Of a stretch of 64,000 nucleotides of DNA, positions 33,101 to 42,506 are shown piece after piece. Both the position numbers and the translations under genes were made by a program. The stretch lies in contig CANTFK010000035.1 of NCBI GenBank assembly GCA_947646735.1, positions 186,001 to 250,000 on the forward strand, read 5' to 3'. Source of the DNA: Peronospora farinosa. Lineage: Eukaryota; Oomycota; Peronosporomycetes; Peronosporales; Peronosporaceae. Numbering within the stretch: position 1 is the stretch's first letter; each line of letters begins with the position of its first letter. The notes beneath the pieces are model-generated. The model worked only from the letters and a program-made list of their open reading frames with translations, made no database searches and was not told the DNA's origin.

Positions 33101-34857
33101 CTCCTGTGAAGAGTGTCAGCGCATTAAGCCTGCATCTTCTATCAGTGCACCACTGAAGCCACTGCCGATTCCAACGGATTGTTGGAAGTCGGTCATCTTG
33201 GACTTCATGTTTGGCTTACCGCCTGACCATAAAGTCAGGACGGGGCCCGTTGTCTTTGTAGACAGACTGAGCAAGATGGTGCATTTGGCACCATGTAGCA
33301 CCAAGAGCTTAGGAAAGAGGCTGCCCTCTTGTTTCTGGCTCACGTGTATCGACTACACGGGATGCCCGAGTCCATAGTATCGGACCGGGATCCGCGTTTT
33401 ACGTCGGATTTTTGGCGACATGTGTTTAAGCTGCTGGGAAGCAAGCTTCACATGTCAACCGCTGATCATCCCCAGACCGATGGCCAAACAGAACGGGCCA
33501 ATCGAGTTGTGGCGGATGTGTTGCGTACAATAGCGACTCCCAAAGAATGGAGCAAGCAATTGCCATTCGTGGAGTTTGCTATTATAACAGTGTTCACGCC
33601 AGTACGGGTGAAACACTGTTTTACATTAACGGACTGCGTCATCCTCGAACGCCAGTCTCGTTTGTACGCAGCCCGAGTCTTAGTGGGGGAGGGCCCCTCA
33701 CTTCGCTCGGTGCAAATGCCAACGAGGGCTAAGGTTGCCCTAGTGACACTGCTAATTTAGCAGTGATCACGACACATATAGGTGTCACAGAGGAGGCACG
33801 GCAAGAAATGCCAGTGCTCCTTGATGATGACACTATAGTGTTATCAACAGCGTCGACCCATGAACGGCCTCTTGGAGGCGTCATAGGCGAGCTGGATGCT
33901 AAAAGCGTGAGCGAAGCTCAGCGCTTTGTGGATGAGCGATTAGCCATGACACGTAAAGTCCGTGACGCGATGGCAAGCGCACAGGACAAGCAAAAGCAAT
34001 ATGCAGACCAGCATGGTCGCAAAAACAATGAACACTTTAGTGTTGGCGACAAAGTGCTATTAAGTACTGCTACCCTACCTAATCATGCAATCTCTGTACT
34101 ACCTGGTGGTACTACTAAGCTATTGCCCCGATTCATTGGGCCCTTTACAGTGGTTGAGGAGGTTGGAGACCTAAATTATAGGCTCACTCTCCCACCGTAT
34201 ATGAAGACACACCCCGTATTTTACGTGGATCGTCTGAAACGGTATGTTGATCCAGAAGAGATCACATATCCACATCGGTCTAACGAGACCGATGGTGACG
34301 TCGACTGTGAGTCGAGCGTCGCGGCCGATCAGGCGACGAGGAAGCCGAGAGGCTCCCCGTATACGAACGAGGCGATAGAGGAATCGGTGATCGAGGACGA
34401 CTCCGCGCTTGACGCGGGTTTTTCATCACCAGTCGCTTTAGGATGTCCAAACGTGTCTTCAGGCGGTCATACCCCTGACGGTCCCTCGTCCTCACATCGC
34501 GCAGATCCGAGTTCAGTCGCGAGACTTGATTCTCGAGATCTGTCACCTGCCTCTTCAGCGCAGCGGACTCAGCCTGCGACTGAACAGCAGCAGGGTAGGC
34601 AGCCGCGAGTAGGTGGGCGTAATCGCCACTCTTATCGCGCGCCACCTGTGTTGGTGGACACGGAAGGGAATACGCGTTTCCTTGTTGGAAGGCTGTTGGC
34701 CCACCGGTTTGTGAAGCGAAAGCTCCAAATCCTTGTCCAGTGGAAGGGTTACCCAACGAGCTTTGACTCGTGGGAGCCTGTGGACGCTTTGCGCGTTGAC
34801 GTGCCTGGGCTGGTGGATGCTTATGTGAAGCAGCACCAGCTGTCGTCTTTCTGCTAG
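30115..34857 (+). pseudogene. Element C pol: protease, RT, RNase H, integrase, chromodomain
   Basis: The pieces in order are 30115-31578 (protease and linker to the start of RT), 31446-31970 (RT with HYFDDVFVHS), 31967-32248 (RT end), 32245-32976 (RNase H, with YTDH and LADALSRRPD), 32976-33377 and 33329-33760 (integrase finger and core with IVSDRDPRF and TDGQTERANR), and 33763-34857 (linker and chromodomain with WKGYPTSFDSWEP). The protease site reads Asp-Leu-Gly instead of Asp-Ser/Thr-Gly. At about 31446 some 20 bases present in element A are missing. The joints are frameshifts or stops, so no functional enzyme is expected. Confidence 0.85.
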
Positions 34858-35677
34858 GTCCGAAAGGACTAGCAGAAGAAGCGTGGCGAGAATTAATTGG
34901 GGGTCGCTTACCACCCAAGATTTCATGCGCACGCTTCATGGCGAAGCTGATTCGCTGCGACCGCTGTTTCGTTGCATCTTCATGCAAGGTAACACGGCGC
35001 CGAAGTTCAGCTTCATATTCGTCGGCTGTTTCATTAGAACGCAGCACGACTGGAATTGGGAAATCACGACCAAGTGCTTTGCCCTGCTTTTTCCACAAAG
35101 GAAAGACGCTATAAAATCTATGAGTGTCTATAGAGGCACGCTGCAGAAGCGCTGCGCTAGACCCATCCGAGTTCATCCACTCAGATGGAGGTGGCATTGG
35201 TGGCAAGCCACCACTCACGTAGCCGCCCTCGCGACGGAGGGCTAGTGAGGCCGACGGTGTACTTGGTGGAGCTTTAAGCTCACACTCAGCTGAGTCTGAC
35301 TCTCCATTATGGATTGTCAAGACATCAGCTTGAGGAGTTACATCTGACTGAGTCGCGACTACTCCTTTCGAAGTATCGTGCTCAGTCTTAGTCGCTGCGC
35401 TCGTAGGCGCAGACGACGAGGCGTTACCTTCGCTTGTAGGAAGCATAGATGCTTCCTCAAGGACGGGTGCCTCAAATGATGTGGACATATGTCCCATCAA
35501 TGCACTATGCTCATCGCCACTTTGGGGTGATGGCAGTGGTGTGGTCTTATTGTGATCTACAATGAGAGATGGATCTTCATCCACATTATCGTAAGATGGA
35601 AGATTCACCTCAGTGCCTGAAGCACTTTGCGACGGCTGCGATAAATCGCGGCGCGTGCGCTTAGTGCTGGACTGCAT
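34280..35677 (-). CDS. Antisense ORF of element C, 465 aa
   Basis: This intact ATG-to-stop frame lies opposite to pol, starting 155 bp inside the 3' LTR boundary. Its last ~190 codons overlap the chromodomain-coding end of pol (34280-34857) on the other strand. The N-terminal third is Ser/Thr/Pro-rich. The middle has REGGYVSGGLP, a conserved segment around FPLWKKQGKAL and IPVVLRSN, and a Lys/Arg patch. Next comes a coiled-coil-type stretch (ESAALKRQVTDLENQVSRL) and a Ser/Arg tail ending RSTHSRRHHRSR. Element A carries the same ORF in broken form, so it belongs to the family and is not a chance frame. There is no recognised domain; a nucleic-acid-binding role is only a guess from the basic tail. 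Confidence 0.7.
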   Translation of the reverse strand: MQSSTKRTRRDLSQPSQSASGTEVNLPSYDNVDEDPSLIVDHNKTTPLPSPQSGDEHSALMGHMSTSFEAPVLEEASMLPTSEGNASSSAPTSAATKTEHDTSKGVVATQSDVTPQADVLTIHNGESDSAECELKAPPSTPSASLALRREGGYVSGGLPPMPPPSEWMNSDGSSAALLQRASIDTHRFYSVFPLWKKQGKALGRDFPIPVVLRSNETADEYEAELRRRVTLHEDATKQRSQRISFAMKRAHEILGGKRPPINSRHASSASPFGPSRKTTAGAASHKHPPAQARQRAKRPQAPTSQSSLGNPSTGQGFGAFASQTGGPTAFQQGNAYSLPCPPTQVARDKSGDYAHLLAAAYPAAVQSQAESAALKRQVTDLENQVSRLNSDLRDVRTRDRQGYDRLKTRLDILKRLVMKNPRQARSRPRSPIPLSPRSYTGSLSASSSPDRPRRSTHSRRHHRSR

Positions 35678-35831
35678 GGGTGCCTTTGCAGGCGACCCAT
35701 CAGCCTTACCACGTTTCGGTGAAATGAGAATTGAGTAACTAAAGCGGCGCGTTTATAAACGGCTCGCAAGTCTCTCTACCTCCTAGGCGATGTTTTACAA
35801 AATGTAAAAATCGTTCTAAAACTGGGGATGG

Positions 35832-36473
35832 TGTAACAGGGCAACTAGTTACACGTAAACATTAAGTAATATACTTAATGTTTGGTCTAAAAGTATCCAT
35901 GATTACTTTTGACCTGTCACTTGGGTGCGATACACAAATGTGATTCACCCTCGTGAATGTGATATCCATTTATGGATTCACATGAGAAGGGATGACGCTA
36001 GTTGAAGCTAGGCATCGCGACGTCTCAGAAAGACGTCAGTTGCGATCTTAAATCTAGATTTTTTAAGATCATGCGACAGGATACGCTTCTAAAGAGTCGC
36101 GTATCCGATCTATATATATATATATATATAGCCAATCAGTAGTTAAGTTTTATATTTAATTCGAATTCATTAAATATAGCTCAGTATTGAATTTACTTAA
36201 ACAAACGCACCACGCACGAGAAGTTGAAAAGCTTCTGCGTGACGTCGGTGTCTTCTTGTCTTAGAAGTTCGTTGCACTCTCGCTTAAGCGAGAGGCAACT
36301 GGTGGTACGACTGCTTAAGCAGTTGACCAACCTCCCAACCACCCTCGCACGCGAAGGTAAGACGATCTAACCGCTTCCTCGCTTGTGCATAAGGTGTGTG
36401 CTCGTAGTACGAGGCAAGTTCGTAGAAGTGCCCGTCTACATTGAAGACCATGCTACAAGACCTACCCGTCACA
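35832..36473 (+). repeat. 3' LTR of element C
   Basis: It starts TGTAACAGGG after a purine-rich stretch (35818-35831) and ends about GTCACA at 36473. It carries the family's hairpin chain, including 35857-35868/35872-35883, 35889-35895/35904-35910, 36044-36052/36062-36070 and 36079-36086/36099-36106, plus a TA-dinucleotide run near 36113-36130. The 3' end is inferred from the terminal inverted repeat. Confidence 0.7.
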
Positions 36474-37075
36474 GGAGTAAACATCTTGCGTTCGTAAGTC
36501 TATAAAGGGATCGCTTCAGAGCAAAACAGCAGCTGATAGGTTCATATACGAAGTTCCGCACCAACAATCCGCTTGCCTTCGAAGGACGGCCAAAAAATTC
36601 TGTGCATCTTATGGATGACCGATAAAACCATTCAATATAGTGGGTTTCGGTGATTTTCGGTCATTAGCGAGGACTTTTGCGAGAGATGTCGCGATGACAC
36701 AGTCACTGTTTAACACGCGGAACGACTTCAAATCTGGAGTCCATTTCTTGCAAGGAGCTCTAGGTGAGCTACAAGACTTTGGGTCACCACTTCTTACTCC
36801 CCTTATTGTGGCAGCTAGCGGCTCTCCATATGACTGTAATATGAACGAGGCGTTGGTCACGTACAAAACCAACGGTGGAATGGAACCGAAAGGTTCATAA
36901 TGGAGGGGTGGGGACTAAAAAATGGGCTATTCAGTCATTTTGAGCTAGACGACAAGCACAGGAATGCAGGTCAACTTCAACTTATGGCACGGTGCACCTT
37001 TTCCCTCGCTTTAATGTCCATCAATTTATCTTTTCTACCAATCCTACGTCTACATGTATCATAGCCGTCACGATA
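36474..37075. other. Intergenic region upstream of ALG8
   Basis: Overlapping frames on both strands (36640-36900 plus, 36609-36872 minus) show no recognisable domain. The stretch should contain the ALG8 promoter; no motif could be fixed. Confidence 0.4.
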
Positions 37076-38797
37076 ATGTCCCGAGCAGCTACCCGACGCC
37101 AGAAGCAGCAGCTAGACGCGTCCCTCATGGCTTTATTCATCTTCTCCGTGTGTCTGAAGCTATTACTCTTTCCCTCCTATACTAGCACTGACTTTGAGGT
37201 GCATCGTAATTGGCTCAGCCTCACGCACAAGCTGCCACGTCGTCTATGGTACCATGAAGACACAAGCGAGTGGACGCTGGACTATCCGCCCTTTTTCGCC
37301 TACTTTGAGAACATACTGAGCCTTGTAGCTGCTGTCATAGACAAGAGTATGCTGGAAATTAGCTCGACGCCTGTATTCTCGCCCTCCCTTGTACTTTTTC
37401 AGCGCTTGAGCGTCGTCGTGTCAGACGTGGTGCTGTTCTACGCTCTACACGCCTACTGCTCGTCCTGGCCCACAGTCACCACAACCGAGTGGGCTTTTTC
37501 TAAAGCCAAACGACTAGCAATTATGCTTGTCACGGTACTGGACGCGGGCCTGCTCTTCGTGGATCACATTCACTTCCAGTACAACGGAATGCTGCTGGGA
37601 CTCTTGATCTTATCGGCCACTAAGTTTCGACTGCATCAGGATCTTCAAGGAGCTTTACTGTATGCTGTGCTACTTATGTTCAAGCATATTTATCTGTATG
37701 CAGCGCCGTTGTACTTTATCTACTTGTTGGGGCACTACTGCTACGTCAAAAAGTTGGGCTCCGAATCGTCGGACAGTGATGAAGACCCAAAACAAAAGCT
37801 GCTCAGGAAGAGATCAATTTCAAGCACGGACGTGCACGAGACGATTCAAGATCTGCATGATGGTAATATGACATTCTCTTTCGCCAACTTTGTACGACTG
37901 GGGGCGATGGTGCTTGCAGTATTTGTGTTTGCGTTCGGAAGTATTCTGTGGGACCACGAGGACCCGATTGGTGGCATGAACCAGATCTTGTCTCGATTGT
38001 TTCCCGTTCAAAGAGGACTGTGTCACTCGTACTGGGCGCCTAACGTCTGGGCACTGTACACTTTCCTCGACAAGGTACTTGTGATCCTCGGTTTTCCTGC
38101 CTCAAAGGATGGCATTGCTCTTATGAGTGGCGGGCTCGTACAGGAAGCAAGCTTCGCGGTGCTGCCCACTGTGTCACCGCTGGTGTGTGCAGCGCTGACG
38201 TTTGCCATGATGACGCCGGTGTTGCAGAGTATTTGGAAATACCCGGACTCGTCGCTCTTTACTAGCGCGCTTGCATATTGTATGCTGTGCTCGTTCCTGC
38301 TAGGATATCACGTGCACGAGAAGGCAATTCTGCAGGTGACACTTCCAATGGCTCTTATGGCTGCTGATAGCGTTGCTAGCATGCGGTTATACAGGTTTGC
38401 ATCGGGAGTTGCGACAATCTCACTTTTCCCGTTACTGTTCACGCCCGCCGAACAGGGATCTAAAGTGCTCCTAGGCACTTGCCATGCTGTGCTAGCAGAG
38501 GTCGTGCTTGTCCCGTTGCTTAAACAATCGCTAAAGGAGAGGCATATCAAAATCACCGCCGTTGGTATGTCTTTCTTTGAGCGTATTTTTCTTGCTGGAC
38601 TGGCTAGCCTTGCCTTGTTGGCAGCAGTATTTCCGTACGTCCCACGCATTGGTGCGCGATACCCGTTCCTACCACTCATGTTGATCTCGGTGAGCTGTGC
38701 CATTGGAAACATTTACGTGTGGGGTTTCACTGTCACTCAGCATTTTAGAAAACTTGACGCTGTAAAGTACTACCTTGACGCACAAAGACCAAAGTAA
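37076..38797 (+). CDS. ALG8: Dolichyl-P-Glc alpha-1,3-glucosyltransferase (ALG8)
   Basis: This multi-span ER membrane enzyme adds the second glucose to the lipid-linked Glc1Man9GlcNAc2 oligosaccharide used for N-glycosylation. The 573-aa protein has the ALG6/ALG8 signature near the N-terminus (FEVHRNWLSLTH, then SEWTLDYPPFFAYFE) and DHIHFQYNGMLLG further on. About ten hydrophobic segments follow. The motifs fit ALG8 rather than ALG6 by overall similarity to animal ALG8. I chose the ATG at 37076 because the frame upstream to 36992 looks untranslated, while MSRAATRRQKQQ gives a short cytosolic leader before the first membrane segment. A charged insert (around residues 230-265) is oomycete-like. 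No intron is needed. It marks the right-hand edge of the repeat block. Confidence 0.92.
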   Translation: MSRAATRRQKQQLDASLMALFIFSVCLKLLLFPSYTSTDFEVHRNWLSLTHKLPRRLWYHEDTSEWTLDYPPFFAYFENILSLVAAVIDKSMLEISSTPVFSPSLVLFQRLSVVVSDVVLFYALHAYCSSWPTVTTTEWAFSKAKRLAIMLVTVLDAGLLFVDHIHFQYNGMLLGLLILSATKFRLHQDLQGALLYAVLLMFKHIYLYAAPLYFIYLLGHYCYVKKLGSESSDSDEDPKQKLLRKRSISSTDVHETIQDLHDGNMTFSFANFVRLGAMVLAVFVFAFGSILWDHEDPIGGMNQILSRLFPVQRGLCHSYWAPNVWALYTFLDKVLVILGFPASKDGIALMSGGLVQEASFAVLPTVSPLVCAALTFAMMTPVLQSIWKYPDSSLFTSALAYCMLCSFLLGYHVHEKAILQVTLPMALMAADSVASMRLYRFASGVATISLFPLLFTPAEQGSKVLLGTCHAVLAEVVLVPLLKQSLKERHIKITAVGMSFFERIFLAGLASLALLAAVFPYVPRIGARYPFLPLMLISVSCAIGNIYVWGFTVTQHFRKLDAVKYYLDAQRPK

Positions 38798-38954
38798 CAG
38801 TGGATGCAACATTTGAGTGTCTTGCGCTTATGTAATTAAAGAATCGACAATGTTCTAGGACCCCTCTACAATTAGATAGACTAAGGTTACCTTGATTTCC
38901 TTTTTCCTTCACCTAAATATGCATGTGTAAAGAATCTCACTCGTATCTACGATA

Positions 38955-39023
38955 GCTTTCCAGTATGCTGCAATTTCTTGATGAAGTAGAAATCATTAAG
39001 AAAATTGCAGCATACTAGAAAGC
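38955..39023. repeat. Imperfect ~25-bp inverted repeat 3' of ALG8
   Basis: The arms 38955-38980 and 38998-39023 pair over about 25 positions with one mismatch and a one-base slip; the loop is about 17 nt. It may be a small transposon remnant or a hairpin at the end of the ALG8 transcript. Confidence 0.65.
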
Positions 39024-39946
39024 CCGAGTAAGGCCAAGAATAGTGACAAACGCCACCAATTACTGCGCACAGGTGTGCGATGTGGTAAAACAAATTGTTG
39101 TGGTACAATGGAATGCTGTAACGGAGAGATGTCACGTAAACAGTGCGGACGGCTGCATTTCATCGTATCGAGTATTCGTCGCCAAAACTCGTGCGGCCGT
39201 TGCAACACGGGTTGTCAAAACCGACCACCTGTGTAAGCCAAAGACGTGAGATAAGCTGAGTGAGAACTCAGCTGGTAGCTTGCCTCCCCATATCAACGTG
39301 CACCATCACGTCGACAGCCCTGTGGAACAATTGCAATGTCATCGACGACACGAAGGCTGCACACGTGATCCCCTTCATCCAGATTTATTAAGTGCCGTCC
39401 AAATGGACACGAAAACTTTGAGATCGACAGTCGAATGGTGCTGGCTTGTAGTAGACGATGAGTGGGCCGTTAGAAGATAGATGTACGCTTCAGTTTTACG
39501 ATTAGCTGACCGTTTCAATTGCACTACGCCGGCGTTATACAAGTTTCTAACGAGCCATCGATACCGAGACGGTCAAGATCGAAGATGTTGTACCTGGTGT
39601 ACTTTTTGTTAAGAAGATGGTAGCTCACCCTGTCATAGCCGAAGATGAGGTAAAAGTGAACGAGATTTTAAGACACCTGCAAATCAAGATGGTCAAAGCA
39701 TCTAGATGCTTGAAATCAAGGTCGAAAAGGTATTGGTTATGCTCACATGTCGCAGCAATGACAGAGCTACAATGGCTCCTGACAAATTTGGTGAACGAAT
39801 TGCGTTTGACGAGAGGTATGAACGCGAGAGATCTTTTGCCTATCCAGCCAAATCTCATATATGATCCAATAATACCAGCTTCAACAGATCCAAAGAGCAG
39901 CCACAGGAAAACACGATATATAATTTAACCAAGTTGGAACGGGATG

Positions 39947-40037
39947 GGAAGTTGTATGATCGTATCAGGTTAAAATCCCGGCCCGATAACTAACCTAATC
40001 GAGCCACATTTTAATCTGATCCGATCATACAGCTTCC
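39947..40037. repeat. Imperfect ~29-bp inverted repeat just upstream of the effector start
   Basis: The arms 39947-39976 and 40008-40037 match at about 26 of 29 positions and are separated by about 31 nt. The right arm ends 30 bp before the effector ATG, so it lies in the promoter or 5' leader. Confidence 0.7.
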
Positions 40038-40067
40038 TACTTTCCATTTGCTACTATAAGCTCTAAG

Positions 40068-42506
40068 ATGTCTATCAATTCCAGCACGTACCCTAAGGCG
40101 CTGGTTGTCGCGCTGCTTGTATCTTTAACTACAAGCGTGATCAGCGCAGAAGCAACACATGAGGGCGTCGTGCGCAGCTCAGGCGCTTTACCTAGGCTGG
40201 ATGCGGCTTATACCCCGGGTTCGATCGAGCAGTACTCAAGGTCAAGTGGAAACATAACAACAAGTGACGACACCTTGATTTATGGAGAGAGGAAAAACCC
40301 TTCAGGAACCGCTACTATTCTAAAGCGACGTCTGCAAGTCATCGGCGAAGAACTTCAAAAGGAGTTGTCGCGTTTGCGAGAGAAGTTGTCGCGGGTGCAA
40401 AAGGACTTGGTGAACCCTGACTCGGTGATAGCCGATCTACTTGATAGCTTTTCCTATACCAAGTGGATCGATGTCACCATAGGAAGCCATCCGGAATCTT
40501 CAGAGGCATTACAGTCCTTGTACTTGACCTTGTCACATCATTTCGGTAGCGATGCTGCTCTGGCCGAAGCAATGACAAGAATAAGTGGCGTCCGTGCAAA
40601 TTATTTCACCGAAGAAGTGTTACATGCCCAGGTCCAGTGGTGGATAAAAGAAAAGAAAACGACAGACGAAGTTTTCACGCTTTTGAAGCTCGACCAAACA
40701 AATGGCAACCCATTTGCAAGTCCAATCTTTTCGCAGTGGAAAGCTTTCATCACTTCAAAAAATTTAGAGAACCCGGAACCTGAAGAAGCGGCAACTCGCG
40801 AAATGTTCGACTGCTTGTCAAGTCATTACAAGGACGACGTTGTTCTGATAAAGATTCTTGATGCAGAATATGAACTCGACAGTGCTTTGAGTAATACTGC
40901 CGATGATTTACTTGAAGTTCAGGCCCAGAAGTGGAAAAACGATCATAAAACGGAGGAAGATGTTTTTACGCTATTGATGCTCGACCAGACAGATGTTGAG
41001 CAACTACTTGCAAGCCCAGCCTTTATTCAATGGACCAGATTTGTTCATCTAAACAGAACAGGAGCATACACCTCAGACGCTTCGATCGATCCAGCTATGA
41101 TATTAGACGCTATAAAACTTCATTACAAAAACGAAGATGCTGTGGTCGAGATTCTAGTGGCAGGGAACGATATCAAATCTGCGCGCTCTCTCCCTTTCGA
41201 CCTGTTATGCACCCAGCTCGAGATGTGGTATATAGAAGACAAAACGCCGGAAGATGTTTTCACGCTATTGAGGCTCGAGAGTGCAGCTAGCAACCCGTTT
41301 AAAAGTCGAGTCTTTTCCATATGGTTCGACTTTGTCACTTTGGATCACCCGGAATCCAAGGAAGCGGTAATTGACGTGATGTTTAAGGCCATGTCAAGTT
41401 ATTACAAGGACGAAGCTGCTATGGTCGAGATAATGGTCGAGGTTCTAGTGACAGGGACCGATATCAGATCTGCGCGTTCTCTCGCTTTCGACCTGCTAAA
41501 CGTCCAACTCAAAGAGTGGCGTAACAAAGGAAAAACGCCGGAAGATGTTTTCACGCTATTGAGGCTCGAGAGTGCAGCTAGCAACCCATTTGAAAGTCGA
41601 GTTTTTTCCACATGGGTCGACTTCGTCACTTCGAACCACCCGGAATCCAAAGAAGCGGTAATTGACTTGATGTTTAAGGCCATGTCAAGTTATTACAAGG
41701 ACGAAGCTGCTATGGTCGAGAAAATGGTCGAGGTTCTAGTGACAGGGACCGATATCAGATCTGCGCGTTCTCTCGCTTCCGACCTGCTAAACGTCCAACT
41801 CAAAGAGTGGCGTAACAAAGGAAAAACGCCGGAAGATGTTTACATGCTATTGAAGCTCGATAGGACACCTGGCAACCCATTTGCAAGTCCAGTCTTTTCC
41901 AAATGGTTCCACTTCGTCACTTTAGTAGAACCAGGACCCCTGGAAGCAGCAATTGGCGTGAGTTTCGAGACCATGTCAAGTCGCTACAAGGACGATGCCC
42001 TTGTCAGTATTCTCGTTGCAGGATTGGAAAGCAATTCTATTATCGCTGACCATCTGCTAGAATTTCAGCTCCTCAAGTGGGAAAACGATGGTAAAACTGC
42101 GGAACAGGTTTCCACACTTTTGAAGCTTGACGAGTCAAGTCCTGATTTTGATATGATTGGGCTCGAAATGGTTTGGGTAGAATACGTTTACGTCCTCATA
42201 CGAAGCAACCCGGATCTCTCCAACGTTCTCATGACAGATGCCACAATGGCACGAATTGCAAAAATACTGGATAGCGCACTCGCGAAAGACACGAATTCGT
42301 TAGGACGACGGTTATTGGAGTTGCGAGATGAACAATTCACGCAGTGGATGCAGCGAGAAATCACGCTGAAGAGCGCGAAGACAATGCTTCTGAAAGAAGG
42401 TGTCGACAGATTCACGATCGAAAGAATTGAAACAGAGTACGCCACATTCCTACAGGATTATGAAATGCGTTATGAAGACTCACCACGTCGACTTAGACGA
42501 GTCTAA
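40068..42506 (+). CDS. Secreted LWY-repeat (WY-fold) effector, 812 aa
   Basis: The protein is predicted to be secreted by the pathogen and to act in the host. The N-terminus has a hydrophobic signal peptide (~1-27). There is no canonical RXLR; RRLQ at 87-90 followed by GEEL at 93-96 resembles a degenerate RXLR-EER. The rest consists of about seven WY/LWY-type helical modules of ~90-97 residues. Each carries a Trp, a K-T-x-E/D-x-V-F-x-L-L-K/R-L core and a second W/Y. Two neighbouring modules are almost identical: DNA from about 41441 recurs at 41732, a 291-bp (97-codon) period, which indicates recent unit duplication. The C-terminus is Arg-rich (RRLRRV). A frameshifted paralogue lies at 1-565. 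The architecture is like PSR2-type LWY effectors; the host target cannot be told. The start is the first ATG and gives the signal peptide. Confidence 0.85.
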   Translation: MSINSSTYPKALVVALLVSLTTSVISAEATHEGVVRSSGALPRLDAAYTPGSIEQYSRSSGNITTSDDTLIYGERKNPSGTATILKRRLQVIGEELQKELSRLREKLSRVQKDLVNPDSVIADLLDSFSYTKWIDVTIGSHPESSEALQSLYLTLSHHFGSDAALAEAMTRISGVRANYFTEEVLHAQVQWWIKEKKTTDEVFTLLKLDQTNGNPFASPIFSQWKAFITSKNLENPEPEEAATREMFDCLSSHYKDDVVLIKILDAEYELDSALSNTADDLLEVQAQKWKNDHKTEEDVFTLLMLDQTDVEQLLASPAFIQWTRFVHLNRTGAYTSDASIDPAMILDAIKLHYKNEDAVVEILVAGNDIKSARSLPFDLLCTQLEMWYIEDKTPEDVFTLLRLESAASNPFKSRVFSIWFDFVTLDHPESKEAVIDVMFKAMSSYYKDEAAMVEIMVEVLVTGTDIRSARSLAFDLLNVQLKEWRNKGKTPEDVFTLLRLESAASNPFESRVFSTWVDFVTSNHPESKEAVIDLMFKAMSSYYKDEAAMVEKMVEVLVTGTDIRSARSLASDLLNVQLKEWRNKGKTPEDVYMLLKLDRTPGNPFASPVFSKWFHFVTLVEPGPLEAAIGVSFETMSSRYKDDALVSILVAGLESNSIIADHLLEFQLLKWENDGKTAEQVSTLLKLDESSPDFDMIGLEMVWVEYVYVLIRSNPDLSNVLMTDATMARIAKILDSALAKDTNSLGRRLLELRDEQFTQWMQREITLKSAKTMLLKEGVDRFTIERIETEYATFLQDYEMRYEDSPRRLRRV

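Larger units (their letters stand above)
29840..36473 (+). mobile_element. Element C: 5'-truncated Ty3/Gypsy retrotransposon, family of A
   Basis: It begins abruptly at the outer edge of the D 3' LTR inside gag, then runs through protease, linker, RT, RNase H, integrase and chromodomain to a 3' LTR at 35832-36473. An antisense ORF lies before the LTR. The 5' LTR and most of gag are absent. The copy is frameshifted at several points. Confidence 0.88.
38798..40067. other. Intergenic region between ALG8 and the effector gene
   Basis: It contains two inverted repeats (listed separately). The small frames at 39043-39249, 39280-39480 and 39617-39928 lack recognisable features. The last ~100 bp before 40068 should be the effector promoter and leader. 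Confidence 0.4.

Noticed and set aside
36609..36900. Overlapping ~87-codon frames on both strands upstream of ALG8
   Set aside because: No domain, no signal peptide and frames on both strands of equal length; likely chance.
39617..39928. 103-codon frame upstream of the effector
   Set aside because: Composition not convincing and it lies in the promoter region; no homologue recognised.
42480..42506. RRLR at the extreme C-terminus of the effector as an RXLR translocation motif
   Set aside because: RXLR motifs act near the N-terminus behind the signal peptide; a C-terminal match is coincidental in an Arg-rich tail.
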